A DNA stretch of 39,181 bases from Prevotellaceae bacterium (lineage in GTDB: Bacteria; Bacteroidota; Bacteroidia; Bacteroidales; UBA932). The DNA lies in NCBI GenBank assembly GCA_031258195.1, contig JAIRNF010000001.1, positions 1-39,181 on the forward strand, written 5' to 3'. This document shows, one piece after another, positions 32,266-39,181 of this stretch. The notes beneath the pieces were generated by a model, which saw only the letters and a list, made by a program, of their open reading frames with translations, had not been told where the DNA came from and did not search any database. How positions within the stretch are numbered: the stretch's first letter is position 1; each line of letters opens with the position of its first letter. The position numbers and the translations under genes are program-made.

Positions 32266-35200
32266 TTAGAATGTTACATTAACTCCAAATGATACGCCCG
32301 CTATAGCCGGAACACCTAAGTAGTCCATACCCATTGAGCCAGAACCACCTGTTCCTGCGCCCGCGGAAGTTACTTCAGGATCTAACCCCTTGTAGTTGGT
32401 AATCAGGATTAGATTGTTTGCGGATACGGTTGCTGTTAAGCCTTTAATTACTTTTTGGTTCTTCAATAAATCTTTGAAGTTATATGATACCGATATAGAA
32501 CGTAAACGTAGCCAGTTTGTATCGGTTATAAAGTTATATGCATTTCTGGCTTCATTCTTATAGTACTCCTGAATCATATAACGACCAGAACGTGCTTTTC
32601 CGTCAATAGTATATGTTTCGTTCGCGTTATAGGTAATGGTTTTTTCATCATATCCGCCACTTCCGTTTTCTACAACTCCGCTAAAGCTAATAGACTCACG
32701 ATTTGCGGTATTGGCACTTAACCCTTTCATCATAAGAGTACGTTCTGTTCCGTTATAAACGGCACCACCTACGCGAATATCCCAAAGGAAAGACAGGTTT
32801 AAATTTTTATAGGTAAAGCTGTTATTAAAACCACCTATCATCTTTGGCTCTCTATTAGCTAACATATTCGTTTCTACGTTAGTACGCTTGTAAAGACCTG
32901 TTTTTGGATCTATAATATAACGTCCGTTGCTCATTTCTTCGCCATTAGCATCGTTTTCTCTAAGGAAATAGTCACCTGTTAAACCATAGAAATAGCCACC
33001 ATTAGGCTCAGAACCAGCCTTTGCGCCACCTTGCTGCGCATCTGTAACGTAGAATATAGATACGCCATCAACGAAATCTCCTAAACGTGTACGATTTCCC
33101 GAAAGATTCAGAGACGCTTCCCATTGGAAATCTTTAGTAACAATAGGCTTACCAGTAATAGCAAGCTCCATACCCTCCCCTGTCACAGAACCACCATTCA
33201 ACGTAAGGAAAATATATCCTGTTGACTGTCCTAAACGAGGTGCGCAGATTTGGTTCTTGGTCTTTTTGCTATAGTAAGTATAGTCAAGTCCTAAACGACC
33301 ACCAAAGAAGCGCATTTCCAAACCAACCTCCCAAGAATCTTGTATTTCTGGTTTAAGCTTAGGGCTACCGCCAGTCCATTGGTCACCAGCACCATATACA
33401 CCTCCGTTAAGAGTTGCGATGGGCCATAGGTAAGTGCTTAACGCGTAAGGATCGGCATCTTTACCCACTCGCGCCCACGATCCGCGTATTTTACCAAACG
33501 ATAGGATATCGTTCTTCGGTAGCAGCTCTGTAAATACAAAGCTACCCGAAACAGATGGATAGAAGTACGAGCGGTTCTCAACAGGTAAAGTTGACGACCA
33601 GTCGTTACGTCCAGTTACGGTTAAATACGCTAAGCTCTTATATGAAACACGGAACTCTCCGAATACTCCAACTAAACGTTTACGTACTGTCGCATCTGAA
33701 AAATATTGCTGATTGGTTGGTATGTTCTTAAAACCGATAGTTCCTTCAGACATAAACCTATATCCCCAGTGCGACTGACTAAGAGTTTTTGTATCCTCCG
33801 TGGAGGTTCCTAATAGTAAGCCAACTTCAAAATCTCCGAATCTTTTCTGCATGTTAGATAAAAACTGCGCGGTAAGGTATTGATAGGTTATATCGCCTTT
33901 ACTTAAAGTACCTTTTTGGTAGGACGTTTTTAAAGCAGCGCCAGGTGCTTGATATGTATACGAATCAAGGTTATAGCGGTCGATACCCGCGCGTCCGGTT
34001 ATATCCCACCAGTCTGTTAGCTTTACATTTACGTTAGCACCTCCGTTAAAACGATAGGTAGCATCTTTTAGACTATTCTTATTGATAATCCAATAAGGAT
34101 TTTCAATGTCATCTTCCAGATCCTGTTGATCTTTATACATACGAGACTTTGTGCCATCAGCGTTTAACCAATACGCCATATCGTCGCTGCGAGGCCAAAT
34201 GTATAAAGAAGACATAGCTCCCGACGAACCATTCTTAGCGCCACCTTGACCATATAAGCCGGTAGATGTAAGCGTTTTTGTACTATTGGCTTGCGAATAA
34301 GCAGCATTTGCGCCAACTGTAACTATTCCATACTTCTGCTCGGCATTTAAACGGAATGTATTCTTTTTATAGCTTGTTCCCGGAACGATACCTTCTTGAT
34401 CGTAATTAGATGCAGAGATGTAGAATGTTCCGTTTTGAGTACCTCCCGATACGCTAACGCTATTATCGAAAATGTTTGAGCGTTGAAAAAAGTCTTCGAC
34501 ATTATTATAAACAGTACCCGCAATAGGTTCTCCCCACGACTCCAATCCGGTCGTAAAAGCGCTAAACGCTCCGGATTCGTTATAGTAACCTCTACCGTAC
34601 GCACCTTGCTGATCGGGTAATCTGTTTACCCACGAGTAGGTGTATTTGTTGCTAAGGTTAACTCGTAGAACGCCTTCGCTTCCCTTTTTAGTAGTAATAA
34701 TTACAACACCGTCTGCCGCACGCGAGCCATAAAGAGCCGCTGCTGCCGCTCCTTTTAGAACCGACATTGACTCAATATCTTCAGGGTTGATATCCATTAC
34801 ACGGTTACTGAATGTTGTAGCAGAACGAGTAACACCGTCTGTTCCGGAGTTACCGGTATTTGTTGTAGTATTATCAAAAACGATACCATCTACAACAAAC
34901 AACGGTTGGTTATCACGCGACTCACTTGCCGAATTACCACCACGGATAGTAATGCTAGAGCCTGCTCCCGCGGCACCGCTTGATTGCGTAATGTTTACTC
35001 CCGGAATCTTTCCCGCCAAAGAGTTGATAACGTTAGTTTGCTTATTCTTCATTAGCTCGTCCGAGTTAATGTCAGAAACGGTATAGCCTAAAGCCTTTTT
35101 CTCTTTCTTAATACCCATCGCGGTAACAACAGACTCTGTTAGCATTTCGCCTTCTGATTCTAACACAACGTCAACAATGCTTCTTCCTGCAATTTCCACA

Positions 35201-35442
35201 TCCTGGCTAACCATACCTATAAACGATACGGTAAGCGTCGTCGCTCCTTCGGGAACGTTAATGCCGTACTCACCATTATCGTTAGTAGTAGCCACAGCAG
35301 TAGTACCCTTAGCCGTAACCGTCGCAAAAGGTATTGGCAACCCATCGTCTTTAGATGTTACTTTACCGGTAACCCTTTGTTGAGCGAAAGATAAACCCGC
35401 CCCCACCAACAACAACAGCGTAATCAAAATAATTTTTTTCAT
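32266..35442 (-). CDS. SusC/RagA-type TonB-dependent outer-membrane transporter
   Basis: The 1058-residue protein has a signal peptide (1-20, ending LSFAQ) and a carboxypeptidase-regulatory-like domain (about 22-100: VTGKVTSKDDGLPIPFATV). The plug domain (about 105-250) has the SusC signature LAGKIPGVNITQSSG and SITIRGGNS. A long beta-barrel follows to the C-terminus, ending GVSFGVNVTF with the terminal aromatic residue. It imports nutrients delivered by the adjacent SusD. No glycoside hydrolase, peptidase, sigma/anti-sigma pair or hybrid sensor lies next to it within the window, so substrate and control are unknown. The upstream side borders the accessory island. Confidence 0.94.
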   Translation of the reverse strand: MKKIILITLLLLVGAGLSFAQQRVTGKVTSKDDGLPIPFATVTAKGTTAVATTNDNGEYGINVPEGATTLTVSFIGMVSQDVEIAGRSIVDVVLESEGEMLTESVVTAMGIKKEKKALGYTVSDINSDELMKNKQTNVINSLAGKIPGVNITQSSGAAGAGSSITIRGGNSASESRDNQPLFVVDGIVFDNTTTNTGNSGTDGVTRSATTFSNRVMDINPEDIESMSVLKGAAAAALYGSRAADGVVIITTKKGSEGVLRVNLSNKYTYSWVNRLPDQQGAYGRGYYNESGAFSAFTTGLESWGEPIAGTVYNNVEDFFQRSNIFDNSVSVSGGTQNGTFYISASNYDQEGIVPGTSYKKNTFRLNAEQKYGIVTVGANAAYSQANSTKTLTSTGLYGQGGAKNGSSGAMSSLYIWPRSDDMAYWLNADGTKSRMYKDQQDLEDDIENPYWIINKNSLKDATYRFNGGANVNVKLTDWWDITGRAGIDRYNLDSYTYQAPGAALKTSYQKGTLSKGDITYQYLTAQFLSNMQKRFGDFEVGLLLGTSTEDTKTLSQSHWGYRFMSEGTIGFKNIPTNQQYFSDATVRKRLVGVFGEFRVSYKSLAYLTVTGRNDWSSTLPVENRSYFYPSVSGSFVFTELLPKNDILSFGKIRGSWARVGKDADPYALSTYLWPIATLNGGVYGAGDQWTGGSPKLKPEIQDSWEVGLEMRFFGGRLGLDYTYYSKKTKNQICAPRLGQSTGYIFLTLNGGSVTGEGMELAITGKPIVTKDFQWEASLNLSGNRTRLGDFVDGVSIFYVTDAQQGGAKAGSEPNGGYFYGLTGDYFLRENDANGEEMSNGRYIIDPKTGLYKRTNVETNMLANREPKMIGGFNNSFTYKNLNLSFLWDIRVGGAVYNGTERTLMMKGLSANTANRESISFSGVVENGSGGYDEKTITYNANETYTIDGKARSGRYMIQEYYKNEARNAYNFITDTNWLRLRSISVSYNFKDLLKNQKVIKGLTATVSANNLILITNYKGLDPEVTSAGAGTGGSGSMGMDYLGVPAIAGVSFGVNVTF

Positions 35443-35589
35443 ACTTTTTAGTTTAAGTTCATAAAATTGTACTTTTCTACGCTTATAAATTAAGGTAATT
35501 ATATATAACTTTACGGTAGAATATTTTGTATCTCTGTAATTTTCTACTTATATTCGTATCGTAATTAATAACGCGATACAACGTTAGGT

Positions 35590-36499
35590 AAAGAATACAA
35601 ATCAATATTAGAGCTTTTAAAAGCGTTTCCAAACGAGCAAGCCTGCGTAGATTATTTAGAGGAATTACGATGGAACGGTGACGTTATAAGCCCTTTTGAC
35701 GCCACATCTAAAATCTATAAATGCAAAGGTAATAAATACTATTTGCAATAGCACAGGTAAATACTTTAAAGTCAAAACAAAAACCATATTTAAAAACACA
35801 AAAATAGAACTTTAAAAGTAGTTTCTAGCTATTTATATTGTAATTCCTCATAAAAAAGGGATATCTTCGCTTCAATTATCTAAGGATATAGCCGTAACAC
35901 AAAAAACAGCTTGGTTTATATCGCGGCGTATCCGCAATTGCTTTGGCATATCTGATAACGACCGGCTAGATAATGATGTTGAGATAGACGAAACATTTGT
36001 AGGCGGTAAGAATAGAAACAGGCATACAGCTAAAAAGGTTGAGAACTCACAAGGTAGAAGCTTTAAAGACAAAACGCCTGTTCCTGGTATGATTGAGCGC
36101 GAAGGCAAATTAATAGCTAAGGTTATACCTGGCGCAAAGGGCGAAACATTAACCCCCGAAATCATTAAGACGGTAAAACAATCCGCGTCCGTTATTACCG
36201 ATGAATGGCTAGGCTATAATTCTTTAAAACGCGTCTACGACCATTCATTCGCAAAACATAACGAGGGCGAATATGTGAACGGAAAGATATACACTAATAC
36301 AATCGAGGGTTTTTTGTCTTTGTTGAAACGTGGTATTATAGGTATCCGTCATTTCACCACTTGCGAACACTTACAAAAATATGTAGATGAATTCGCGTTT
36401 AGGTATAACCCGAGAGAACGCGCTCAACAAATGAGGGTAAAAACTTTGTTTAGAAATATGGAAAATAGAATGACATATAAAGAGCTGATTTATGGCTAA
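35590..36499 (+). pseudogene. IS1595-family transposase, decayed
   Basis: Reading across the damage recovers a full IS1595-type transposase. The N-terminal part (KSILELLKAFPNEQACVDYL, then RWNGDVISPFD) carries a degenerate zinc-ribbon region. The central part (STGKYFKVKTKTIF..., LQLSKDIAVTQKTAWF) follows, then the DDE catalytic domain with Asp in VEIDETFVGG, Asp in ITDEWLGY and the acidic residue in TIEGFLSLLKRG. Lesions: a frameshift in the T run at 35742-35744 and two in-frame stops at 35813 and 35819, where TAA and TAG stand in place of sense codons; the start codon is also missing. The intact 136-residue C-terminal frame (36089-36499) is a leftover, not a functional enzyme. Inverted terminal repeats were not found. 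Confidence 0.85.
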
Positions 36500-36674
36500 G
36501 AATAATAAGCTAATAGTACGGAATACAGAAATATCTTTTATTAGCCAATCAAATAAAGTGACAATAACGAGATTAGTAAGAATCGGTTTAGAGAAAAAAA
36601 ATTTTTTTCCACTCAAACAGCAAAGTAAGATGATGATTTACCCTTTTAATAGAATAATAAGAAACGATATATGA
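36492..36674 (+). CDS. possible KilA-N-type gene remnant (60 aa)
   Basis: The ATG overlaps the last codons of the transposase frame. The first 20 residues, MAKNNKLIVRNTEISFISQS, resemble from memory the start of KilA-N domain proteins in Bacteroidetes, but the rest (basic, ending NRIIRNDI) does not follow the domain. It is therefore probably an N-terminal leftover or a chance frame. KilA-N genes are often found beside type I restriction loci. An A8T7 tract at 36594-36608 interrupts the region. Low confidence. Confidence 0.3.
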   Translation: MAKNNKLIVRNTEISFISQSNKVTITRLVRIGLEKKNFFPLKQQSKMMIYPFNRIIRNDI

Positions 36675-38245
36675 GCAGAGAGCAACAACGAACGGAATTG
36701 CACCGCACCATTTGGAATGCGGCCAATCAGCTGGTACACGGCGGAGTACTCACACCCGTACAATTCATGAACTACATGCTGGGCGGGTTGTTTTACCGTT
36801 TTATCAGTGAGAACATTACTGATTATCTGAACCGGAAAACCCGCAAAGCGCGGGGTGACAATAGTTTTGACTATGCCGGAATCAGCGATGCGATGGCTGA
36901 AAACGCCCGACAATCCACTACCGAAGAAAAGGGTTTCTACATTTTGCCGTCCGAGCTCTTCGCGAACGTGGCTGCGCGTGCCAAAGAAGACGCCAACCTG
37001 AACGAAACGCTTGAAAAGGTTTTCAAGAACATCGAAGGTTCGGCTGTCGGTTTTGAGAGCGAAGACGACATAAAAGGCTTGTTCGATGACTTCGATGTGA
37101 ACTCCAAGAACTTAGGCGATACCGTGCTGAAACGAAACGAACAACTGCGCAAGCTGCTCGAAGTGATCGGCGCGTTGCAGATGGGCGAATTTGAAGCGCA
37201 GGTGATTGATACGTTCGGCGATGCTTACGAATACCTGATTTCGATGTATGCCGTCAATTCGGGCAAAAAAGGCGGCGAGTTCTACACCCCGCAGGAGGTA
37301 TCGGAACTGCTAACCAAAATCACATTAGTTGGAAAAACAGAAGTAAACAAAGTATATGACCCGGCTTGCGGCAGCGGTTCGTTACTACTCAATTTTGCGA
37401 AAATATTAGGAAAGGACAAAGTGCGGCAAGGTTTTTATGGGCAGGAGATTATTCTCACCACCTATAATCTTTGCCGGATGAACATGTTCCTGCACAACAT
37501 CAACTTCGATAAATTCAATATTGCTAACGGCGATACGCTCAAAGACCCGCAGCATTGGGACGATGAACCGTTTGAAGCTATCGTCAGCAATCCGCCCTAT
37601 TCCATTCAGTGGGATGGAGACAGTAACCCGCTACTGATTAACGACCCGCGTTTCTCGCCTGCCGGCGTGCTTGCCCCAAAGTCGAAAGCCGACCTTGCTT
37701 TCGTGATGCACATGCTGGCATGGCTTGCCACCAACGGAACGGCGGCAATCGTAGAATTTCCGGGTGTGCTTTATAGAGGCGGAGCGGAACAAAAAATTCG
37801 CAAATATCTGATTGATAACAACTATGTCGATGCGGTTATCCAGCTTCCCGCAAATCTCTTTTTTGGCGCGAGCATAGCCACCTGTATTATCGTCCTCAAG
37901 AAATCGAAAACCGATAACGCGACGCTCTTTATCGACGCTTCAAAAGAGAGCGTACACAGCGGCAACAAGGAAAAGCTGACGGAAGAAAACATTCGAAACA
38001 TTCTCAACGCTTTCGTCGAGCGAAAAGACAAACCGCATTTCGCCGCCCTCGTTCCCAACGCGAAAATCGCAGAAAACGAATACAACATCGCCGTATCGTC
38101 TTATGTGGAACGGGGAGACACCCGCGAAGCGGTCGATATAAAGGAGCTGAACGCCCGCATCGCGGAAATCGTGAAACGGCAAGACGCTTTGCGCGGAGCG
38201 ATAGACGAAATCGTAAACGATTTGGAAGGAGATAATAATGAATAA
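36671..38245 (+). CDS. hsdM: type I restriction-modification DNA methyltransferase subunit
   Basis: The 524-residue N6-adenine methyltransferase is the M subunit of a type I system. The HsdM N-terminal helical domain (about 5-170: LHRTIWNAANQLVHGGVL...MNYMLGGLFYRF) precedes the catalytic domain. That domain has the AdoMet motif Asp230-Pro-Ala-Cys-Gly-Ser-Gly and the adenine-binding motif Asn307-Pro-Pro-Tyr. The C-terminal segment (about 470-524) contacts HsdS. Length and layout are EcoR124-like. With HsdS it protects the host target; HsdR would cut unmethylated DNA. By eye its codons are richer in G+C than the neighbouring core genes, consistent with horizontal transfer. Its stop overlaps the start of the next frame. 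Confidence 0.96.
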   Translation: MSREQQRTELHRTIWNAANQLVHGGVLTPVQFMNYMLGGLFYRFISENITDYLNRKTRKARGDNSFDYAGISDAMAENARQSTTEEKGFYILPSELFANVAARAKEDANLNETLEKVFKNIEGSAVGFESEDDIKGLFDDFDVNSKNLGDTVLKRNEQLRKLLEVIGALQMGEFEAQVIDTFGDAYEYLISMYAVNSGKKGGEFYTPQEVSELLTKITLVGKTEVNKVYDPACGSGSLLLNFAKILGKDKVRQGFYGQEIILTTYNLCRMNMFLHNINFDKFNIANGDTLKDPQHWDDEPFEAIVSNPPYSIQWDGDSNPLLINDPRFSPAGVLAPKSKADLAFVMHMLAWLATNGTAAIVEFPGVLYRGGAEQKIRKYLIDNNYVDAVIQLPANLFFGASIATCIIVLKKSKTDNATLFIDASKESVHSGNKEKLTEENIRNILNAFVERKDKPHFAALVPNAKIAENEYNIAVSSYVERGDTREAVDIKELNARIAEIVKRQDALRGAIDEIVNDLEGDNNE

Positions 38246-38507
38246 AGAACTTCGATTTTCGCTCTACGCGACGCCACAAGGAAATGTAAAAGCGGACGTA
38301 ATCGTGAAAGACGAGACGCTATGGCGAAAACTCCATAACAGGCGAACACGTTCGGAACAACAAAACCCGCGCGAAATGTCGGGGAAACGAGGTATAAAAC
38401 CCGAAGAACTCCCGCCCGCCGAAGACATAAAAAAGATGGAACGCCGCGTGACGACCGACGAGAAGAAAATAGAACAATCCGCTAAAAAACCGCCGAAAAA
38501 TGAATAA
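38238..38507 (+). pseudogene. RhuM/DinD-like remnant between hsdM and hsdS
   Basis: The 89-residue frame looks like two unrelated ends joined. Its first 30 residues (FSLYATPQGNVKADVIVKDE) resemble the beginning of RhuM/virulence-type proteins (LYxTPxGxVxxxVxxxDETLW). Its last 45 (KRGIKPEELPPAEDIKK then MERRVTTDEKKIE) match the C-terminus of DinD. The DinD part continues upstream in the other frame as ITGEHVRNNKTR. A one-base frameshift at about 38369-38373 therefore splits it. The frame overlaps hsdM by eight bases and hsdS by eight, the usual place for DinD/RhuM genes inside type I loci. Family matches are from memory. It probably makes no working protein. Confidence 0.6.
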
Positions 38508-39069
38508 AATCCAAAAGCTAATCACACGGCTCTGCCCGGACGGGGTACCTTTCAGAAAATTGGGAGAGGTATGCAAAATTTCGAGAGGCGTACGTGTAAT
38601 ACGAAGCCAATTGACGGAAAACGGAGAATATCCAGTTTATCAAAACAGCATGAAACCATTAGGTTATTTTGACGAAAAGAACTGTAAAGCAAATACGACT
38701 TTTGTTATTAGCGCGGGTGCGGCGGGCGAAGTTGGTTATAGCTATGTCGATTTTTGGGCTGCCGATGACTGCTTTTACTTTGCTTGTCCCGAACATCTAC
38801 AAAACAAATTTTTGTATTACGTATTACTTCGCAAGCAGGAATATCTCTTTTCACAAGTAAGAAGGGCTAGCGTTCCACGATTATCGCGTATGGTTATTGA
38901 AAAACTTGAAATCCCTCTCCCGCCCATCGCTATCCAACACGAAATCGTAAATATCCTCGATAAGTTTACGGAGCTGGAGGCGGAGCTGGAGGCGGAGCTG
39001 GAGGCGCGTACGCGCCAATATAAATACTATCTGAATAATCTTTTATCATTCAATGAAGATGAAAGTTGA
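38500..39069 (+). CDS. hsdS: type I restriction specificity subunit, first half
   Basis: This 189-residue half-length S subunit has one target-recognition domain (about 15-135: PFRKLGEVCKISRGV ... RASVPRLSRMVIEKLEIPLPP). The central conserved coiled coil (about 143-185: IQHEIVNILDKF, three ELEA units at 158-169, RTRQYKYYLNNLL) follows. S subunits normally have two recognition domains separated by this coil. Here the frame closes at 39069, but the next frame continues as the second recognition domain. Losing one A of the run at 39062-39064 would read NEDEVERKPLGEVGEF and restore a full-length S. The gene could thus be a frameshifted full S or a natural half-S. Confidence 0.88.
   Translation: MNKIQKLITRLCPDGVPFRKLGEVCKISRGVRVIRSQLTENGEYPVYQNSMKPLGYFDEKNCKANTTFVISAGAAGEVGYSYVDFWAADDCFYFACPEHLQNKFLYYVLLRKQEYLFSQVRRASVPRLSRMVIEKLEIPLPPIAIQHEIVNILDKFTELEAELEAELEARTRQYKYYLNNLLSFNEDES
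38971..39006 (+). repeat. three tandem 12-bp units in hsdS (ELEA x3)
   Basis: GAGCTGGAGGCG occurs three times head to tail with no mismatch, encoding Glu-Leu-Glu-Ala three times in the helical spacer between recognition domains. In EcoR124-type enzymes the number of such four-residue repeats (TAEL there) sets the spacing of the bipartite DNA target. Confidence 0.9.
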
Positions 39070-39181
39070 GCGAAAACCTTTAGGAGAGGTAGGCGAATTT
39101 GTAAGAGGAAAAAGGTTTGTGAAGAATGACATTCAGTCAGAAGGTTTTCCATGTATACATTATGGTGAGTTATATACTCAT
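39059..39181 (+). CDS. hsdS: type I restriction specificity subunit, second half (cut by window edge)
   Basis: From ATG 39059 (or 39053) the plus strand reads MKVERKPLGEVGEFVRGKRF and on to the window end without a stop. This is the start of a second target-recognition domain, again with the KPLGEV.EF..GK opening that begins such domains. It overlaps the first half by about ten bases in another frame. It is either the other half of a frameshifted hsdS or a separate half-S translated by coupling. The end is outside the window. Confidence 0.8.
   Translation, partial: MKVERKPLGEVGEFVRGKRFVKNDIQSEGFPCIHYGELYTH

Noticed and set aside
36594-36608. A8T7 tract before hsdM as a possible terminator
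   Set aside because: There is no GC-containing stem; it may bend DNA but gives no support for a terminator.

Overview
The window is a chromosomal segment of a Bacteroidetes bacterium, most likely of the Bacteroidales. The evidence is a short primary sigma factor of 286 residues, a SusC/SusD pair, a secreted protein with a gliding-motility/type IX-secretion style C-terminal domain, a DUF4924 protein, the rplY-pth-S4 cluster, and repeated TAnnTTTG-type -7 promoter elements ahead of genes. No rRNA, tRNA or CRISPR array was seen.

Layout. 1-5540: a possible gene tail, a small unknown gene, an LD-carboxypeptidase, a deletion scar joining remnants of two small genes (one a GlsB/YeaQ-type membrane protein), a lipoprotein nuclease, a Dps-like ferritin-fold protein and a phosphoesterase fused to a PQQ-type propeller. 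5720-10890: an operon of a FabK-like flavoenzyme and two M16 peptidase subunits, then a type IX-secretion candidate. 10960-14430: the bifunctional (p)ppGpp enzyme Rsh, a Fur-family regulator and endonuclease III in one tight operon. 14540-17670 (minus strand): a Gpx-type peroxidase, RpoD and a Do/HtrA protease. 18000-22990: dapF, unknown genes including a frameshifted exported protein, a DUF454 membrane protein, DUF4924, and the translation cluster L25-Pth-S4 protein. 23320-30180: the Gcr-type membrane protein misnamed 'site-specific recombinase', an unknown exported protein, MscL, a kynurenine formamidase-like cyclase, Ogt and HutI. 30250-35450: a SusC/SusD outer-membrane uptake pair.

The last 3.6 kb (35.5-39.18 kb) is an accessory island. 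It holds a decayed IS1595-type transposase, a possible KilA-N remnant, hsdM, a broken RhuM/DinD-like remnant and the start of hsdS for a type I restriction-modification system. By eye hsdM is richer in G+C than the core genes. The hsdS gene carries three perfect tandem 12-bp units (Glu-Leu-Glu-Ala each) at the junction after its first target-recognition domain. This is the same kind of repeat that sets the spacer length of the recognition site in EcoR124-type enzymes. One extra base about 55 bp later separates the two recognition-domain halves. hsdR and the rest of hsdS lie outside the window.

Two repeat systems run through the intergenic spaces. One is a family of six hairpin elements, four with near-perfect 25-28 bp arms that differ between copies but still pair. 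The other is a set of short, degenerate arrays with a 7-bp period.
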